Assembly: GCA_963770865.1 (NCBI GenBank)
Contig: CAVYRD010000008.1
Coordinates: 124,001-188,000, forward strand
Direction of reading: 5' to 3'
DNA length: 64,000 nt
Source: Miltoncostaea sp963770865
GTDB lineage: Bacteria > Actinomycetota > Thermoleophilia > Miltoncostaeales > Miltoncostaeaceae
Both the position numbers and the translations under genes were made by a program. Of the stretch, positions 32,664 to 39,792 are shown one piece after another. Below the pieces are notes generated by a model, which did not search any database, was not told the origin of the DNA, and was given only the letters and a program-made list of their open reading frames with translations. Position 1 is the stretch's first letter. Every line of letters begins with the position of its first letter.

Positions 32664-32674
32664 ATTCCGAATGG

Positions 32675-32703
32675 TCGAAAGCGAACATGTGTTCGTCTAT
32701 CCT
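32675..32703 (+). promoter_or_regulatory. LexA (SOS) box inside a promoter
   Basis: The exact palindrome CGAACATGTGTTCG (32682-32695) fits the Gram-positive/actinobacterial LexA consensus CGAACN4GTTCG. TCGAAA (32675-32680) and TATCCT (32698-32703) are 17 bp apart, so the box fills the spacer of the promoter. Predicted start is about 32710. Confidence 0.75.
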
Positions 32704-32712
32704 CGCCGGTCC

Positions 32713-32958
32713 GTGGACGCCTCGGCCGACGATCTGATCACCTTCTGCCGCCTCTACATCGGGGAGGGCGACGCGGAGCGCCTCGTGGGGTGGATCGCGT
32801 GGCGCACCGGGCGCAACCAGGCGATGGCCGGCGCGGGTCCGCCGATCGACCGGCTGCGGCACGCCGCCGAGAACTGGCTCGACGACGACCGGCGGGCGCG
32901 GCTGCTGCGGTGGCTCGAGCGCCGGATCGCGGACGGGCGTCCGCCGGTGCCCGAGTGA
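32713..32958 (+). CDS. Small SOS-regulated protein of unknown function, probably leaderless
   Basis: An 81-residue helical protein (ADDLITFCRLYIGEGDAERL, IAWRTGRNQAMAGAGPPIDR, ARLLRWLERRIADGRPP). No family recognised. GTG 32713 is chosen because the LexA-box promoter places the transcript start at about 32710; a longer frame from 32671 would run through the operator. Composition matches neighbouring genes. Followed by a hairpin shared with fliW. Confidence 0.6.
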   Translation: MDASADDLITFCRLYIGEGDAERLVGWIAWRTGRNQAMAGAGPPIDRLRHAAENWLDDDRRARLLRWLERRIADGRPPVPE

Positions 32959-32963
32959 CGGGA

Positions 32964-32979
32964 CGGCCCCGGGGGGCCG
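32964..32979. terminator. GC hairpin between convergent small SOS gene and fliW
   Basis: CGGCCCC (32964-32970) pairs with GGGGCCG (32973-32979). It lies between the stop codons of the plus-strand gene and fliW, so it could stop both transcripts. There is no T-tract. Confidence 0.45.
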
Positions 32980-32985
32980 CCCCGC

Positions 32986-33468
32986 CTACCCCACGGGGCC
33001 GTTCACCAGGTGGCGCGTGTGGTACTCGTCGTTCAGGAGCACCACCTGCTTCGCGAGCCGCTTCGCCATGTTGACGACGATCGGCGCGCGCAGGTTGACC
33101 GTGATCCCGCTCGGCGACGAGGGGACCGTGAGGATTGCGAAGACCCGCGCGTCCTCGAAGTTGTCGAGCTGCAGCTCCCGCGCGTCCACGTCGGAGATCT
33201 CCGGTGCGTACTCCCCGTGGATCCCCCACGGGTCCGTGACCACGAAGGCCTGGAAGGGGCGCTCGGCGGCCTGGAGCCAGAACACCGACGGGCTGGGGCT
33301 GCCGTCCTTGCGCACGTGCTCGATGAGCGCGTACGAGAGGCAGTCCGGGAAGCCCGCCAGCGGCTCGGTGGCGGTGATGAGACGGTCCGCCGGCACCTCG
33401 ACGGCGCCGAGCGCCTGCGAGGGGATGCTGATCACATCCGCCGGGGTCGTGTCCGTCGTGGTGCTCAT
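32986..33468 (-). CDS. fliW: Flagellar assembly factor FliW
   Basis: A 160-residue FliW. Marks: ITATEPLAGFPDCLSYALIE, SPSVFWLQAAERPFQAFVVT, DPWGIHGEYAPEISD, VFAILTVPSSPSGITVNLRA, then PIVVNMAKRLAKQVVL. FliW binds CsrA and relieves repression of flagellin translation; free flagellin in turn sequesters FliW. AAGGA lies seven bases before ATG 33468. It is directly downstream of fliC2 (28 bp), consistent with a shared transcript, while csrA sits beside fliC1. Confidence 0.95.
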   Translation of the reverse strand: MSTTTDTTPADVISIPSQALGAVEVPADRLITATEPLAGFPDCLSYALIEHVRKDGSPSPSVFWLQAAERPFQAFVVTDPWGIHGEYAPEISDVDARELQLDNFEDARVFAILTVPSSPSGITVNLRAPIVVNMAKRLAKQVVLLNDEYHTRHLVNGPVG

Positions 33469-33496
33469 GGTCGTGTCCTTGCCGACGGTCACCGGT

Positions 33497-34327
33497 CTAC
33501 TGGAGGAGCTTCAGGATGCTCTGCGGGGCCTGGTTCGCCTGCGCGAGCATGGCGGTGCCGGACTGCTGCAGGATCTGGTTGCGCGTGAAGTCGATCATCT
33601 CCGAGGCCATGTCGGCGTCGCGGATGCGCGACTCGGCGGCCTGGAGGTTCTCGGACGTCAGGTCGAGCCGGCTGATCGTCTGCTCGAGGCGGTTCTGGAT
33701 GGCGCCCATCGACGCGCGCTGGGAGTTGACCGAACGGATGGCCGCGTCGATCGAGGCGATGGCGGCCGTCGCGGCGGCGGCCGACGAGACGGCGACGCCC
33801 GAGATGCCGAGGTCCGACGCCGTCATGGTCGCGATCGTGAACGCGATCACCTGGGAGCCGTTGGCGCCCACCTGGAGCGTGACGGCGGAGGCCGCGGTGG
33901 CGACCGACCCGGAGAGGATCTTGATGCCGTTGAACTCGGTGTCCGTGGCGACGCGGGCCATCTCGGCGACGACGGACTGGACCTCCTGGTCCAGGTTGGT
34001 GCGCTGGAGGTCGGTCAGCGTGCCGTTCGCCGCCTGGACCGCCAGGTCCCGGATGCGCTGGAGCATGTCGTTCACGCCGCCGAGGGCGCCGTCGGCGACC
34101 TGCACGAGGCTCACGCCGTCGAGCGCGTTCCGCGAGGCGACCTTCATGCCGCGGATCTGCGTCCGCATCTCCTCGCTGACCGCCAGGCCGGCGGCGTCGT
34201 CGGCGGCACGGTTGATGCGGAGGCCGGAGGACAGGCGCTCCATCGTGCCGCTCAGTTTCATGTTGGTGCTGGCCAGCTGCCGATGGGCGTTCTGCGCCTC
34301 GACGTTGTTGTAGATCCGCAGACCCAT
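33497..34327 (-). CDS. fliC: Flagellin (copy 2)
   Basis: A 276-residue flagellin very similar in plan to copy 1. N-terminus NVEAQNAHRQLASTNMKLSG and RINRAADDAAGLAVSEEMRT; C-terminus LEQTISRLDLTSENLQAAES, IRDADMASEMIDFTRNQILQ, ending SILKLLQ. The middle (IKILSGSVATAASAVTLQVG onward) is nearly the same length as in copy 1. The leader contains two GGA hairpins and a sigma-28-like promoter upstream. Two flagellins could make a composite filament or be expressed differently. Confidence 0.96.
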   Translation of the reverse strand: MGLRIYNNVEAQNAHRQLASTNMKLSGTMERLSSGLRINRAADDAAGLAVSEEMRTQIRGMKVASRNALDGVSLVQVADGALGGVNDMLQRIRDLAVQAANGTLTDLQRTNLDQEVQSVVAEMARVATDTEFNGIKILSGSVATAASAVTLQVGANGSQVIAFTIATMTASDLGISGVAVSSAAAATAAIASIDAAIRSVNSQRASMGAIQNRLEQTISRLDLTSENLQAAESRIRDADMASEMIDFTRNQILQQSGTAMLAQANQAPQSILKLLQ

Positions 34328-34331
34328 TTCT

Positions 34332-34373
34332 AGAAGTCCTTTCTCGCCAGTCGGTCTGCCGCTCCTGCGGCAG
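34332..34373 (-). promoter_or_regulatory. fliC2 leader with two CsrA-type GGA hairpins
   Basis: Hairpin A: exact 7-bp stem CTGCCGC/GCGGCAG (34356-34373) with loop AGGA on the minus strand. Hairpin B: AGAA/TTCT stem (34332-34344) with loop AGGAC, containing the Shine-Dalgarno AAAGGA ahead of the ATG at 34327. Same two-site plan as the fliC1 leader, but different sequence. Confidence 0.68.
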
Positions 34374-34499
34374 CGGGCTCATGCCCGGTGTAGACCTGCG
34401 ACGGGACTTCCATGTCCGGCGTCATCACGTGCTCACCGATCGTCCGGATCGGCGTACCGCGGGTGCGTGACCTCGTGAGGGAGGTCGGCGCACCAGGCT

Positions 34500-34526
34500 C
34501 ATCGGACGCGGCCCCCGCGACTTGAG
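34500..34526 (-). promoter_or_regulatory. Sigma-28-like promoter of fliC2-fliW
   Basis: CTCAAGT (34526-34520), 13 bases, TCCGATG (34506-34500) on the minus strand, in the gap between flgL and fliC2. The -10 differs from the consensus at one base. Leader ~165 bases. Confidence 0.68.
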
Positions 34527-34541
34527 GGTTGCGTCCCCCGC

Positions 34542-35441
34542 TCATCGCAGGAAATCCACCAGCGAGGGCTGGATGACCTTCGCCCCCACCGCGAGGGCCG
34601 ACCGGTAGACCGACTCGCGCATCGTCGCGTCGGTGATGGCCTGGGCCATGTCGGCGTCCTCGATGCTCGACAGCTGTTCGGAGGTGGCGATCTTCTGGGC
34701 CTGGAAGCGGCTCTGGGTGAGCTCGAGCCGGTTCGTCTTGGCGGCGCCCTCGCCGCGCAGCGCGCTGATGTTGTCCTGGTGGACGTCCAGCTGCGCGAGG
34801 GCGGCGCCGATCGCCGTCGAGTCGTTGGCGCGCAGCGCCGCCGACAGGCCGTCCAGCACGGTGAAGATGTCGGGCGTCGCGCCGGGCGGGTCCTGGAAGC
34901 GGTCGGCGGTGATGTTGACGCTGATCACCGAGCCCTGGGCCACCTCGCGGTTCATCAGGTTGGTGTTGATCGGCGCGACGGCCTGCTCGGTGGCCGGGTC
35001 GAAGGGCGCCCGGTCGGTCTGGGTGCCGCCGAAGACGTAGCGCCCGCCGATCGAGCTGTTGCCCACCTCGACGAACTGGCTCTTGAGCGTCTCGACCTCG
35101 TCGGCGATCAGCGCGCGGGCGTCCGTGGACAGGGTGCCGTTGCCGCCCTGCACGGCCAGCTCGTGCGCGCGCTGCACCACGTCCAGGCCCTGGCCGAGCG
35201 CGCGGTCGGTGGTGTCGAGCCACGTGAGCGAGTCGTCGATGTTGCGGCTCCACGCCTCCGTGGCGCCCTGGTCGCGTCGCAGGCCGAGGGCCAGCGAGAT
35301 CCCGACCGGGTCGTCGGAGGGCGTGAGCACGCGCTTGCCGGTCGACACCTGCCGCTGGCTCTGCGAGAGCGCCCGGTAGTTGCCGTCCAGGTCGGAGAGG
35401 AAGTTGCGGACCGCCTGGTCCGACGCCATCCGCGAGATCAT
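34542..35441 (-). CDS. flgL: Flagellar hook-filament junction protein FlgL (HAP3)
   Basis: A 299-residue junction protein with flagellin-like ends: FLSDLDGNYRALSQSQRQVS, TGKRVLTPSDDPVGISLALG, and C-terminal IATSEQLSSIEDADMAQAIT with SALAVGAKVIQPSLVDFLR. Middle block IGGRYVFGGTQTDRAPFDP is characteristic of FlgL. ATG overlaps the flgK stop (ATGA). Last gene of the flgG-flgJ-yvyF-flgN-flgK-flgL run. Confidence 0.95.
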   Translation of the reverse strand: MISRMASDQAVRNFLSDLDGNYRALSQSQRQVSTGKRVLTPSDDPVGISLALGLRRDQGATEAWSRNIDDSLTWLDTTDRALGQGLDVVQRAHELAVQGGNGTLSTDARALIADEVETLKSQFVEVGNSSIGGRYVFGGTQTDRAPFDPATEQAVAPINTNLMNREVAQGSVISVNITADRFQDPPGATPDIFTVLDGLSAALRANDSTAIGAALAQLDVHQDNISALRGEGAAKTNRLELTQSRFQAQKIATSEQLSSIEDADMAQAITDATMRESVYRSALAVGAKVIQPSLVDFLR

Positions 35442-36847
35442 CGACCCACCAGGCCCATGCGGCTGATGATGGTGTCGAGCATCTCGTCGACCGTCGTGAC
35501 CATGCGGGCGGCCGCGTTGTAGCTCTTCTGGAAGCGGACCATGTCCGACATCTCCTCATCGAGGTTCACGCCGCTCGTCGCCGAGCGCCGCGTGGTGGCG
35601 GCCTCGAGCACGCCCTTCTGGACCTGCGTCATGCGGTCGGCCTGGTCGGTGTCCACACCGACCTTCGCCACCATCTGCTGGTAGAAGCCGTCGAGCGTCG
35701 TCGTGCTGGCGCCGATCGCCTGCACCACGAACTGGAGCTGGGCCATCGCGACGGCGTTGTCCGAGCCGCCGGGCAGGTTGGCCGCCGTGTCGCTGGCGGC
35801 GATCGCGTCCACGGACGCGGCGACCGGCGCCGAGATGGCGAGGGTGGCCGCGGTGGTGCCGGCGAAGAAGGCGTTGCCGGTGCTGCCGTCGGTGCCGAAG
35901 CCGGCCGCGTGACGGGCGTTGACCGACCCGGACACGGCCGCCGCGAGGGCGTCGAGCTGGGCCAGGTAGCCGTTGGCGCCGCCGACGATCGTGTCGCGGA
36001 TGTCGATCTGCCCGCGCAGGCTGCCGCTGGTGATCGTCGTCGCCACGCCGTTGACCGTGGCGGCGCCGGCGGCGCTGACGGCCAGCGCGTTCACCGTGTC
36101 GGTGCCCGAGTCGACGATCAGCTGCGAGCCGATGGCCACCGAGACCTTGCCGTTGAGCGTGGGCTGGCTGACGGTCACGTCGCTGAAGCCCGAGAGCTGG
36201 TCGAGCAGCTGGTCGCGCTGGTCGCGCAGGTCGTTCGGCTCCTGGCCGACGGCCACCACCATCGCGATCTGCTTGTTGAGCTCGTTCACCTGACCGGCCA
36301 GCTCGTTGACCCGGTTCACGCCGAGCGTGATGCGGGTGTCCGCGTCGGTCTGGGAGGCGACGAGCTGCTTGTTCAGGTCGTTGAAGCCCTGCGCCAGCGA
36401 GACGCCCGCGGCGCGGACGGCCTCGCGCGAGGCGGCCGAGTCGGGGTTCACCGACAGCGCCTGCCAGCTGCTCCAGAACGCGCTCAGCAGGTGGGTCAGG
36501 CCGGTGTCGCCCGGCTCGTCGATGACCGTGTCGATGTTGCCGAGCGAGTCGGCCTTGGCCTCGTACTGGCCGAGGTCCGACGTCGCGCCGCGGAAGCTCA
36601 GGTCGGCGAACTGGTCGCGCAGGCGCGCGTACTGGGTCGCGACCACGCCGGTGCCGAGCTGGCCCGGGCCCACCGGCATGTTGACTGCGGGGTACGGGAA
36701 CGGGTTCGCGGCAGACGTCTCCACCCGCTGGCGCGAGTAGCCCGGCGTCGTGGCGTTGGTCAGGTTGTGCGAGACGGTGTTGAGCGCCCGCTGCTGGGTG
36801 ACCACGCCGCTCAGGGCGACGTTCAGTCCGAAGAAGGTCGAGGGCAT
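35438..36847 (-). CDS. flgK: Flagellar hook-associated protein FlgK (HAP1)
   Basis: A 469-residue protein joining hook to filament. N-terminus STFFGLNVALSGVVTQQRAL, VSHNLTNATTPGYSRQRVET; block LSAFWSSWQALSVNPDSAAS; C-terminus GVNLDEEMSDMVRFQKSYNA, AARMVTTVDEMLDTIISRMG. Length normal. ATG 36847 follows the flgN stop by two bases; a longer upstream frame has no similarity. Confidence 0.95.
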   Translation of the reverse strand: MPSTFFGLNVALSGVVTQQRALNTVSHNLTNATTPGYSRQRVETSAANPFPYPAVNMPVGPGQLGTGVVATQYARLRDQFADLSFRGATSDLGQYEAKADSLGNIDTVIDEPGDTGLTHLLSAFWSSWQALSVNPDSAASREAVRAAGVSLAQGFNDLNKQLVASQTDADTRITLGVNRVNELAGQVNELNKQIAMVVAVGQEPNDLRDQRDQLLDQLSGFSDVTVSQPTLNGKVSVAIGSQLIVDSGTDTVNALAVSAAGAATVNGVATTITSGSLRGQIDIRDTIVGGANGYLAQLDALAAAVSGSVNARHAAGFGTDGSTGNAFFAGTTAATLAISAPVAASVDAIAASDTAANLPGGSDNAVAMAQLQFVVQAIGASTTTLDGFYQQMVAKVGVDTDQADRMTQVQKGVLEAATTRRSATSGVNLDEEMSDMVRFQKSYNAAARMVTTVDEMLDTIISRMGLVGR

Positions 36848-36849
36848 CG

Positions 36850-37356
36850 TCAGGCCGCCGTGTTGAGGAGGACCGGGCCGGAGGCCGGGGCGGAGGCCCG
36901 CGAGCCGGCGGCGGTGTAGGCGCGGTGCGAGGTGCGCGGGTCGGGCGCGGCCAGGCTGCGGACCGACAGGTCGAGCAGCGCCAGCTCCTGCTTGACGAGC
37001 TGCCCGTTGACCGCGTTGGCCAGCTCCAGTTCGCGCACGAGCGTCTCGATGCGCTCGATGCGCGGGGCGAGGATCTGGCGCTCGGCCGGCTCGAGGGCCT
37101 CGCGGAGGGCCGACCAACGGGTGGCGGCCAGGCCGAGCCGGTCGGCCAGCGCCTCAGCGGCGGCGCCCCGCGCCCGCTCGACGGCGGACAGGCGCAGGAC
37201 CTCGGTCTCGATCTCGGTCGCGAGGGCGTCCACGGCCGCGTGGCGGCCGGCCACGATCTCGGGGCGCTGGCGCTGCACCAGCGCCAGCAGGCGCTCCTGG
37301 ATCGCGATGACCTCGTCGAGGCGGTCCGCGAGCTCGATGACCGCGGCGCGGCTCAT
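36850..37356 (-). CDS. flgN: FlgN-like export chaperone for FlgK/FlgL
   Basis: A 168-residue helical protein. Long N-terminal helices (IELADRLDEVIAIQERLLAL, EIETEVLRLSAVERARGAAA), a second coiled region (IERIETLVRELELANAVNGQ LVKQELALLDLS), and a Tyr-containing tail (AYTAAGSRASAP). This is the FlgN_like plan ('r..l..aN..N..Ll...l....'). Position immediately before flgK, as in Bacillus yvyG, supports it. ATG overlaps the yvyF-like stop. Confidence 0.8.
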   Translation of the reverse strand: MSRAAVIELADRLDEVIAIQERLLALVQRQRPEIVAGRHAAVDALATEIETEVLRLSAVERARGAAAEALADRLGLAATRWSALREALEPAERQILAPRIERIETLVRELELANAVNGQLVKQELALLDLSVRSLAAPDPRTSHRAYTAAGSRASAPASGPVLLNTAA

Positions 37357-37739
37357 GGCAGACGGCTCCTCATGCCGGAGCGGCGGGCCTGCCGCTGCTC
37401 GGCGGCCGGCCGCGTCGCGGCGGCCTCGGCGCTCTGGCGCGCGGCCAGCTCACCGGCCAGGCGGGCGCGCAGCGCCTCCTTTGCCATCTGGTCCTGGAGC
37501 GTCTCCGAGGAGGAGTGGTCGGCGATCTGCAGGCGGCCCTCGCGGATGAACTCCGCGACGAGCCGCTCCTCGACGCCGGTCTCCGTGCACGCGGCGATCA
37601 CCGACGCGCCCGGGTTGTCGCGCAGGTAGTCGCGCACCGCGTGGAAGCTCTCCTCGCGGCGGTCGATGCACTCCGCGCACAGGCCGCGGGGCAGGAAGGC
37701 GAAGATGCCCCCGCACCCCTTGCAGGACACGACGCTCAT
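37353..37739 (-). CDS. YvyF-like flagellar operon zinc-ribbon protein
   Basis: A 128-residue protein. Residues 1-25 carry two CxxC pairs (SCKGCGGIF and LCAECIDRR), a zinc ribbon. VRDYLRDNPGASVIAACTET then GVEERLVAEFIREGRLQ follows, a MerR-like helix-turn-helix block diagnostic of the YvyF family (TIGR03826). The C-terminal third is basic and Ala/Arg-rich. In Bacillus the order is yvyF-flgM-flgN-flgK-flgL; here flgM is missing between this gene and flgN. Confidence 0.8.
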   Translation of the reverse strand: MSVVSCKGCGGIFAFLPRGLCAECIDRREESFHAVRDYLRDNPGASVIAACTETGVEERLVAEFIREGRLQIADHSSSETLQDQMAKEALRARLAGELAARQSAEAAATRPAAEQRQARRSGMRSRLP

Positions 37740-38038
37740 CGCACGCCTCCCGTCTCCGGCGGCGTGCCGCCGAGCTGCTTCTCGAGGATGTCCGCGAGGC
37801 CGATGCCGCCGGAGGCGGCGAGCTGGTCTCCCAGCTTCTGGGTCATCAGGCCCGCGTAGACCGGGTTGCTCTTGCCGACCTCGGTGCCCTTCATCATCTC
37901 GTCCACGAGCATGCTCATGAAGATGCCCTCGAACCCCTCGGCGGCCTGGCGGATGGTGCTGTCGGGCGAGCCGGCGCCGGCGGAGGAGGAGCCCGCGGCG
38001 GCGGAGGCGGAGCCCGTGGGCGGGACGGGGACGATCAT
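37736..38038 (-). CDS. flgJ: Rod-binding protein (FlgJ N-terminal domain type)
   Basis: A 100-residue protein: Ser/Gly/Ala-rich first 25 residues, then the rod-binding domain IRQAAEGFEGIFMSMLVDEM, MKGTEVGKSNPVYAGLMTQK and SGGIGLADILEKQL. It lacks the muramidase domain of proteobacterial FlgJ, as is usual in Gram-positives. It scaffolds rod assembly. ATG overlaps flgG stop (ATGA). Confidence 0.88.
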   Translation of the reverse strand: MIVPVPPTGSASAAAGSSSAGAGSPDSTIRQAAEGFEGIFMSMLVDEMMKGTEVGKSNPVYAGLMTQKLGDQLAASGGIGLADILEKQLGGTPPETGGVR

Positions 38039-38790
38039 CGCCGCAACCCGTTCGCCATCCCCATCATCTCGTCGCTCGCGCTGACCACCTTGCTGGAGGC
38101 CTCGAACGCGCGCTGCGTGACGATCAGGGAGATCATCTCGGTGCCGACGTTCACGTTGGACGACTCGAGGAAGCCCTGCGAGAGCGTCCCGCGGCTGCCG
38201 GTGCCCGGCGTGCCGAGGTCGGCGGCGCCGGAGTTGGCCGTGGCGACGAAGATGTTGTCGCCGGCGGCCTGCAGTCCGGACGGGTTCGCGAAGACGGCCG
38301 TCTTGATGGAGCCGAGGCTCGTGATGGCCCCGTTGACCGTGGCCGTGACCTCGCCGCCGGGGCCGATGGTGAGCCCGCTGGCGCCGGCCGGCACCTGGAT
38401 GCGCGGCTGCAGCAGGTCGCCACCCGGCATCCCGATGCGGCCGTTGGCGTCGATCGAGAGGTTGCCGGCGCGGGTGTAGGCGAGCGACCCGTCCGGGCGG
38501 GTGACCTGGATGAAGCCCTCGCCCTGGATCGCGACGTCCGTGTCGCGGCCGGTGTTCTGGATGTTGCCCTGCTCGTGCTCCTTGGCGATCTGCCCGGGGG
38601 CCGCGCCGAGGCCGACCTGGCCGTCCTTGCCGGTGGGGAGGCGGAAGGGCTGGTAGGCGAGGTCGACCAGGTCCATCCGGTCGCGCTTGTAGCCCGTGGT
38701 GGTCGCGTTCGCCAGGTTGTTGGCGACCACGTCCATGCTGGTCTGCTGGGCCATCATGCCCGTCGCAGCCGAGTACAGAGCATCCATCAT
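38035..38790 (-). CDS. flgG: Flagellar distal rod protein FlgG
   Basis: A 251-residue distal-rod protein. ALYSAATGMMAQQTSMDVVA NNLANATTTGYKR at the start; QGNIQNTGRDTDVAIQGEGF IQVTRPDGSLAYTRAGNLSI in the middle; C-terminal GFLESSNVNVGTEMISLIVT and QRAFEASSKVVSASDEMMGM. The latter blocks favour FlgG over FlgF. Two ATG codons at 38790 and 38787. The 166 bp before it (38791-38956) contain no clear promoter, so it may be read from the flgF promoter. Confidence 0.9.
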   Translation of the reverse strand: MMDALYSAATGMMAQQTSMDVVANNLANATTTGYKRDRMDLVDLAYQPFRLPTGKDGQVGLGAAPGQIAKEHEQGNIQNTGRDTDVAIQGEGFIQVTRPDGSLAYTRAGNLSIDANGRIGMPGGDLLQPRIQVPAGASGLTIGPGGEVTATVNGAITSLGSIKTAVFANPSGLQAAGDNIFVATANSGAADLGTPGTGSRGTLSQGFLESSNVNVGTEMISLIVTQRAFEASSKVVSASDEMMGMANGLRR

Positions 38791-38956
38791 CTGCCCGTCA
38801 GCCTCCGTGTCGTCCTTGGACGGCGGGGCCGGGGCGAAGAGGTCAGCGAGCGGGTGGTGCGGTGGTGCGGGGACCGTCGATCCGTCGGGCCCCCAGAGCT
38901 TCCGTCACGTCGGGACGGTCCGGCTCAGGTGGTGCTGCTCGCGTGAGGTCTCTCCG

Positions 38957-39688
38957 TTACCCGACCGCGCCCACCTTCGAAATCGAGGCCTGGAGGGCCT
39001 CGTCGTGCGACTGCACCGACTTCTGGTTCGCCTCGAACGACCGCATCACCCTGATGAGGTCGACCATCTCGGAGACCACGTTGACCGTGCTCCCCTCGAG
39101 GTGGTTCTGGCGCACGTTCGCGTTCGCCGTCCCCTTTGGCGCGCCCGTCAGAAGGCCTTCGCCCTCCTGGCCGATCGACGCCGGGTCGAGAGCCGTCAGC
39201 AGGAGCTTGCCGCGGACGGCGCCCCCCTGCGTGATCGTGCCGTCGGCACCGACGCGGACCTCCCCGCCGGACAGCGTGATCTTGCCCGCCGTCCCCATCA
39301 CGGGGAACCCGTCCTTGGTCACGAGCGTGCCGCTGGAATCCATCCCGAACGACCCGTCGCGGGTGTACCGGCGACCGTTCGGCGTGTCGATCGTGAAGTG
39401 ACCGGTGCCGACCAGCGCCATGTCCAGCTTGTTCCCGGTGAACCGCAAGGGCCCCTGGGAGTCGATCATGGTGATCCCCTGGACCTGCGCGCCCATCTCG
39501 AGCGAGCCGATCTGCGGGGCACCCGGCATCCCCAGGTTGTGCAGCAGCATCGAGCCGAACGGCGAGGCCGTGGACTCGCTGCGCTTGAAGCCCGTCGTGG
39601 TCGCGTTCGCGAGGTTGTTCGCGATCACGTCCTGGCGCGCGCTCTCGGCGAGCAGCCCGGTCGCGGCGATGTAGATGCCTCTGATCAC
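38957..39688 (-). CDS. flgF: Flagellar proximal rod protein FlgF
   Basis: A 243-residue rod protein. GIYIAATGLLAESARQDVIA NNLANATTTGFKR at the start; IDSQGPLRFTGNKLDMALVG, TGHFTIDTPNGRRYTRDGSF; C-terminus LEGSTVNVVSEMVDLIRVMR SFEANQKSVQSHDEAL. Together with FlgG downstream this is the usual flgF-flgG pair. GTG start with AAGG six bases upstream. A sigma-28-like promoter is 35 bp before it. Confidence 0.9.
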   Translation of the reverse strand: MIRGIYIAATGLLAESARQDVIANNLANATTTGFKRSESTASPFGSMLLHNLGMPGAPQIGSLEMGAQVQGITMIDSQGPLRFTGNKLDMALVGTGHFTIDTPNGRRYTRDGSFGMDSSGTLVTKDGFPVMGTAGKITLSGGEVRVGADGTITQGGAVRGKLLLTALDPASIGQEGEGLLTGAPKGTANANVRQNHLEGSTVNVVSEMVDLIRVMRSFEANQKSVQSHDEALQASISKVGAVG

Positions 39689-39722
39689 TCGGAGCCTTCC
39701 TGGGGAGTTCCTTCGTGGCCCC

Positions 39723-39750
39723 TATCGGCACCCCCGGGTCGCCACTTGAC
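39723..39750 (-). promoter_or_regulatory. Sigma-28-like promoter of flgF (N14 variant)
   Basis: GTCAAGT (39750-39744), 14 bases, GCCGATA (39729-39723) on the minus strand. The -10 is perfect; the spacer is one base longer than in most of the other sites. It may drive the whole flgF-flgG-flgJ-yvyF-flgNKL run. Confidence 0.65.
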
Positions 39751-39792
39751 CCCGGGCTTCAGGCCTGGCGCGCGCGCGACGACGTAGGGGGG

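Noticed and set aside
34448..34480. Alternative fliC2 promoter around ATCGGC at 34448
   Set aside because: No CTCAAG-like block at the correct distance; the site at 34500-34526 fits better.
38791..38956. Gene or promoter in the flgF-flgG gap
   Set aside because: No convincing start, ribosome site or flagellar promoter motif found on either strand.
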